Part shown: in pieces, positions 4,432 to 5,337 of the stretch
Layout of the letters: each line of letters begins with the position of its first letter
Numbering within the stretch: position 1 is the first letter of the stretch
Assembly: GCA_016764535.1 (NCBI GenBank)
Contig: JAESRR010000014.1
Location: 4,027 to 9,363, forward strand
Origin: Cohaesibacteraceae bacterium
GTDB taxonomy: Bacteria > Pseudomonadota > Alphaproteobacteria > Rhizobiales > Cohaesibacteraceae
DNA length: 5,337 bases
Direction of reading: 5' to 3'
Made by a program: the position numbers and the translations under genes
The notes under the pieces: generated by a model
What the model was told of the DNA's origin: nothing
Database searches by the model: none
Seen by the model: only the letters and a program-made list of their open reading frames with translations

Positions 4432-5337
4432 TCACGCAGCGGACAAGCCTTCATCCAGTGCAACCAGGATTCCGCTCACATCTGCATCGGAGAGTATAAG
4501 CGGTGGCGAGAGAATAATATTGGGGCCGGAAACGCGAACCATCGTGCCAGCCTTATATGTGGCTTCATGGATGCGGGCCAGTGTTGCTTTGTCGGGAGAT
4601 TGTTTTGTTTGCCGGTCATTGACCAGTTCCAGCGCCAGCATCAGTCCATGCCCACCCCGGACATCACCAATAATTTCATGTTTCTGCTGAAGCCGAAGTA
4701 ACCCCTCGTATAGAGTTTTTCCTTGTATGGCTGCGTTCTCTTTTACATTAAGACGTTTTGTTTCTGCAAGGCAGGCAAGTGCTGCAGCAGCGCCAACCGG
4801 ATGACCGGAGTAAGTATAACCGTGTCCTATGTTTGCCCGGCCCGTTGTATCATTCTCAAATACGTCGGCGATTTTACCGGAAAGCATGACAGCCCCGAAT
4901 GGAAAATATCCATTGGTGATGGCTTTGGCAGTACACATCATATCGGGCTTCACACCCCAATGGCGTGAGCCGGACCACGAGCCGGTTCTGCCAAAAGCAG
5001 TGATGACTTCATCGGCAATGAGCAATATCCCGTTGGCATCACAAATTTTGCGCACTCCGGGCATGAAGCTTTCATGCGGAGGAATGACGCCACCTGCACC
5101 AAGAATTGGTTCCATTATAAATGCTGCGATAGTGTTGGCACCCTGGAATGCAATTTCATCCTCAAGAGCTGCGAGGCAAAGACCTGCAAGTTTTTCAGGG
5201 TCGTATTCATTGAAAGGATTGCGATATGTATAGGGTGCAGGAATATGGAAACAACCAGGCAACATTGGTTCATACGAATTCCGAAAATTGGCGTTGCCAT
5301 TCACACTTGCACCGCCCATATGCGTGCCGTGATAACC
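4432..5337 (-). CDS. Class III pyridoxal-phosphate-dependent aminotransferase, C-terminal part
   Basis: The frame is open to the window edge and yields the last 301 residues, starting GYHGTHMGGASVNG; the true start lies beyond 5337. It is a fold-type I, class III (omega) aminotransferase. The cofactor-binding Asp is Asp109 of the fragment, in LLIADEVITAFGRTG. The Schiff-base lysine is Lys138 in TAKAITNGYFPFGAV (codon 4924-4926). GHGYTYSGHPVGAAAAL, about 171-187, is the conserved phosphate-contact loop, and the IMEPILGAGGVIPP block at 74-87 is typical of the class. About 150 residues with the N-terminal domain are missing, judging from the usual length of about 450. Substrate choice (omega-amino acid, polyamine or beta-alanine with pyruvate as acceptor are the common cases) cannot be read from this part. 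An internal ATG at 5319 is not the start, because conserved sequence continues upstream of it. It is convergent with phnA and has its own terminator. Confidence 0.93.
   Translation of the reverse strand, partial: GYHGTHMGGASVNGNANFRNSYEPMLPGCFHIPAPYTYRNPFNEYDPEKLAGLCLAALEDEIAFQGANTIAAFIMEPILGAGGVIPPHESFMPGVRKICDANGILLIADEVITAFGRTGSWSGSRHWGVKPDMMCTAKAITNGYFPFGAVMLSGKIADVFENDTTGRANIGHGYTYSGHPVGAAAALACLAETKRLNVKENAAIQGKTLYEGLLRLQQKHEIIGDVRGGHGLMLALELVNDRQTKQSPDKATLARIHEATYKAGTMVRVSGPNIILSPPLILSDADVSGILVALDEGLSAA

Noticed and set aside
4829..5233. Plus-strand frames of 81-134 codons opposite the aminotransferase
   Set aside because: They are antisense to a protein with an intact PLP-binding Asp and catalytic Lys, and their translations resemble no known family.
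5317..5319. ATG at 5319 as the aminotransferase start
   Set aside because: The frame continues upstream to the window edge with the conserved GYHGTH motif of class III enzymes, so this Met is internal.
1..5337. Mobile element, CRISPR array, defence system or other undescribed system
   Set aside because: No transposase, integrase, spaced repeats or toxin-antitoxin-like pair is visible, and the coding space is filled by recognisable metabolic and regulatory genes.

Overview
The window carries most of a homoprotocatechuate (3,4-dihydroxyphenylacetate) meta-cleavage operon, its MarR-type regulator, and two apparently unrelated genes. The base composition is moderate, the genes are tightly packed, and Shine-Dalgarno sequences precede most starts. 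Together with the protein families present, this points to a proteobacterium. A moderate-GC marine or environmental alphaproteobacterium is a plausible guess, but the sequence alone does not settle it.

Minus strand, 3124 down to 1: one operon reads hpaF (CHM isomerase), hpaE (CHMS dehydrogenase), hpaD (an extradiol ring-cleaving dioxygenase of the vicinal-oxygen-chelate type), then the first 64 codons of a fumarylacetoacetate-hydrolase-family gene that leaves the window. The first three enzymes act as HpaD, then HpaE, then HpaF. They turn homoprotocatechuate into 5-carboxymethyl-2-hydroxymuconate semialdehyde, then the acid, then its isomer. The truncated gene is well placed to be the following decarboxylase/isomerase (HpaG-like). 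Gaps are 2, 8 and 37 bases, so co-transcription is expected.

Divergent control region, 3125-3260: hpaR reads rightward from here. The gap holds a near-consensus promoter for hpaF, a perfect TATAAT box for hpaR, a 14-base perfect palindrome lying across both promoters, and a second, looser inverted repeat. The simplest reading is a repressor switch in which HpaR represses the catabolic operon and itself.

Plus strand, 3801-4382: a PhnA/YjdM-family protein with a zinc ribbon, in the long (193-residue) form. It has no evident tie to aromatic catabolism.

Minus strand, 4432-5337: the C-terminal 301 residues of a PLP-dependent class III aminotransferase, convergent with phnA. A hairpin followed by a T-run, at 4401-4422, lies between the two.

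No RNA gene, mobile element, CRISPR array or wholly unfamiliar system was found. The most interesting part is the compact divergent promoter/operator region.
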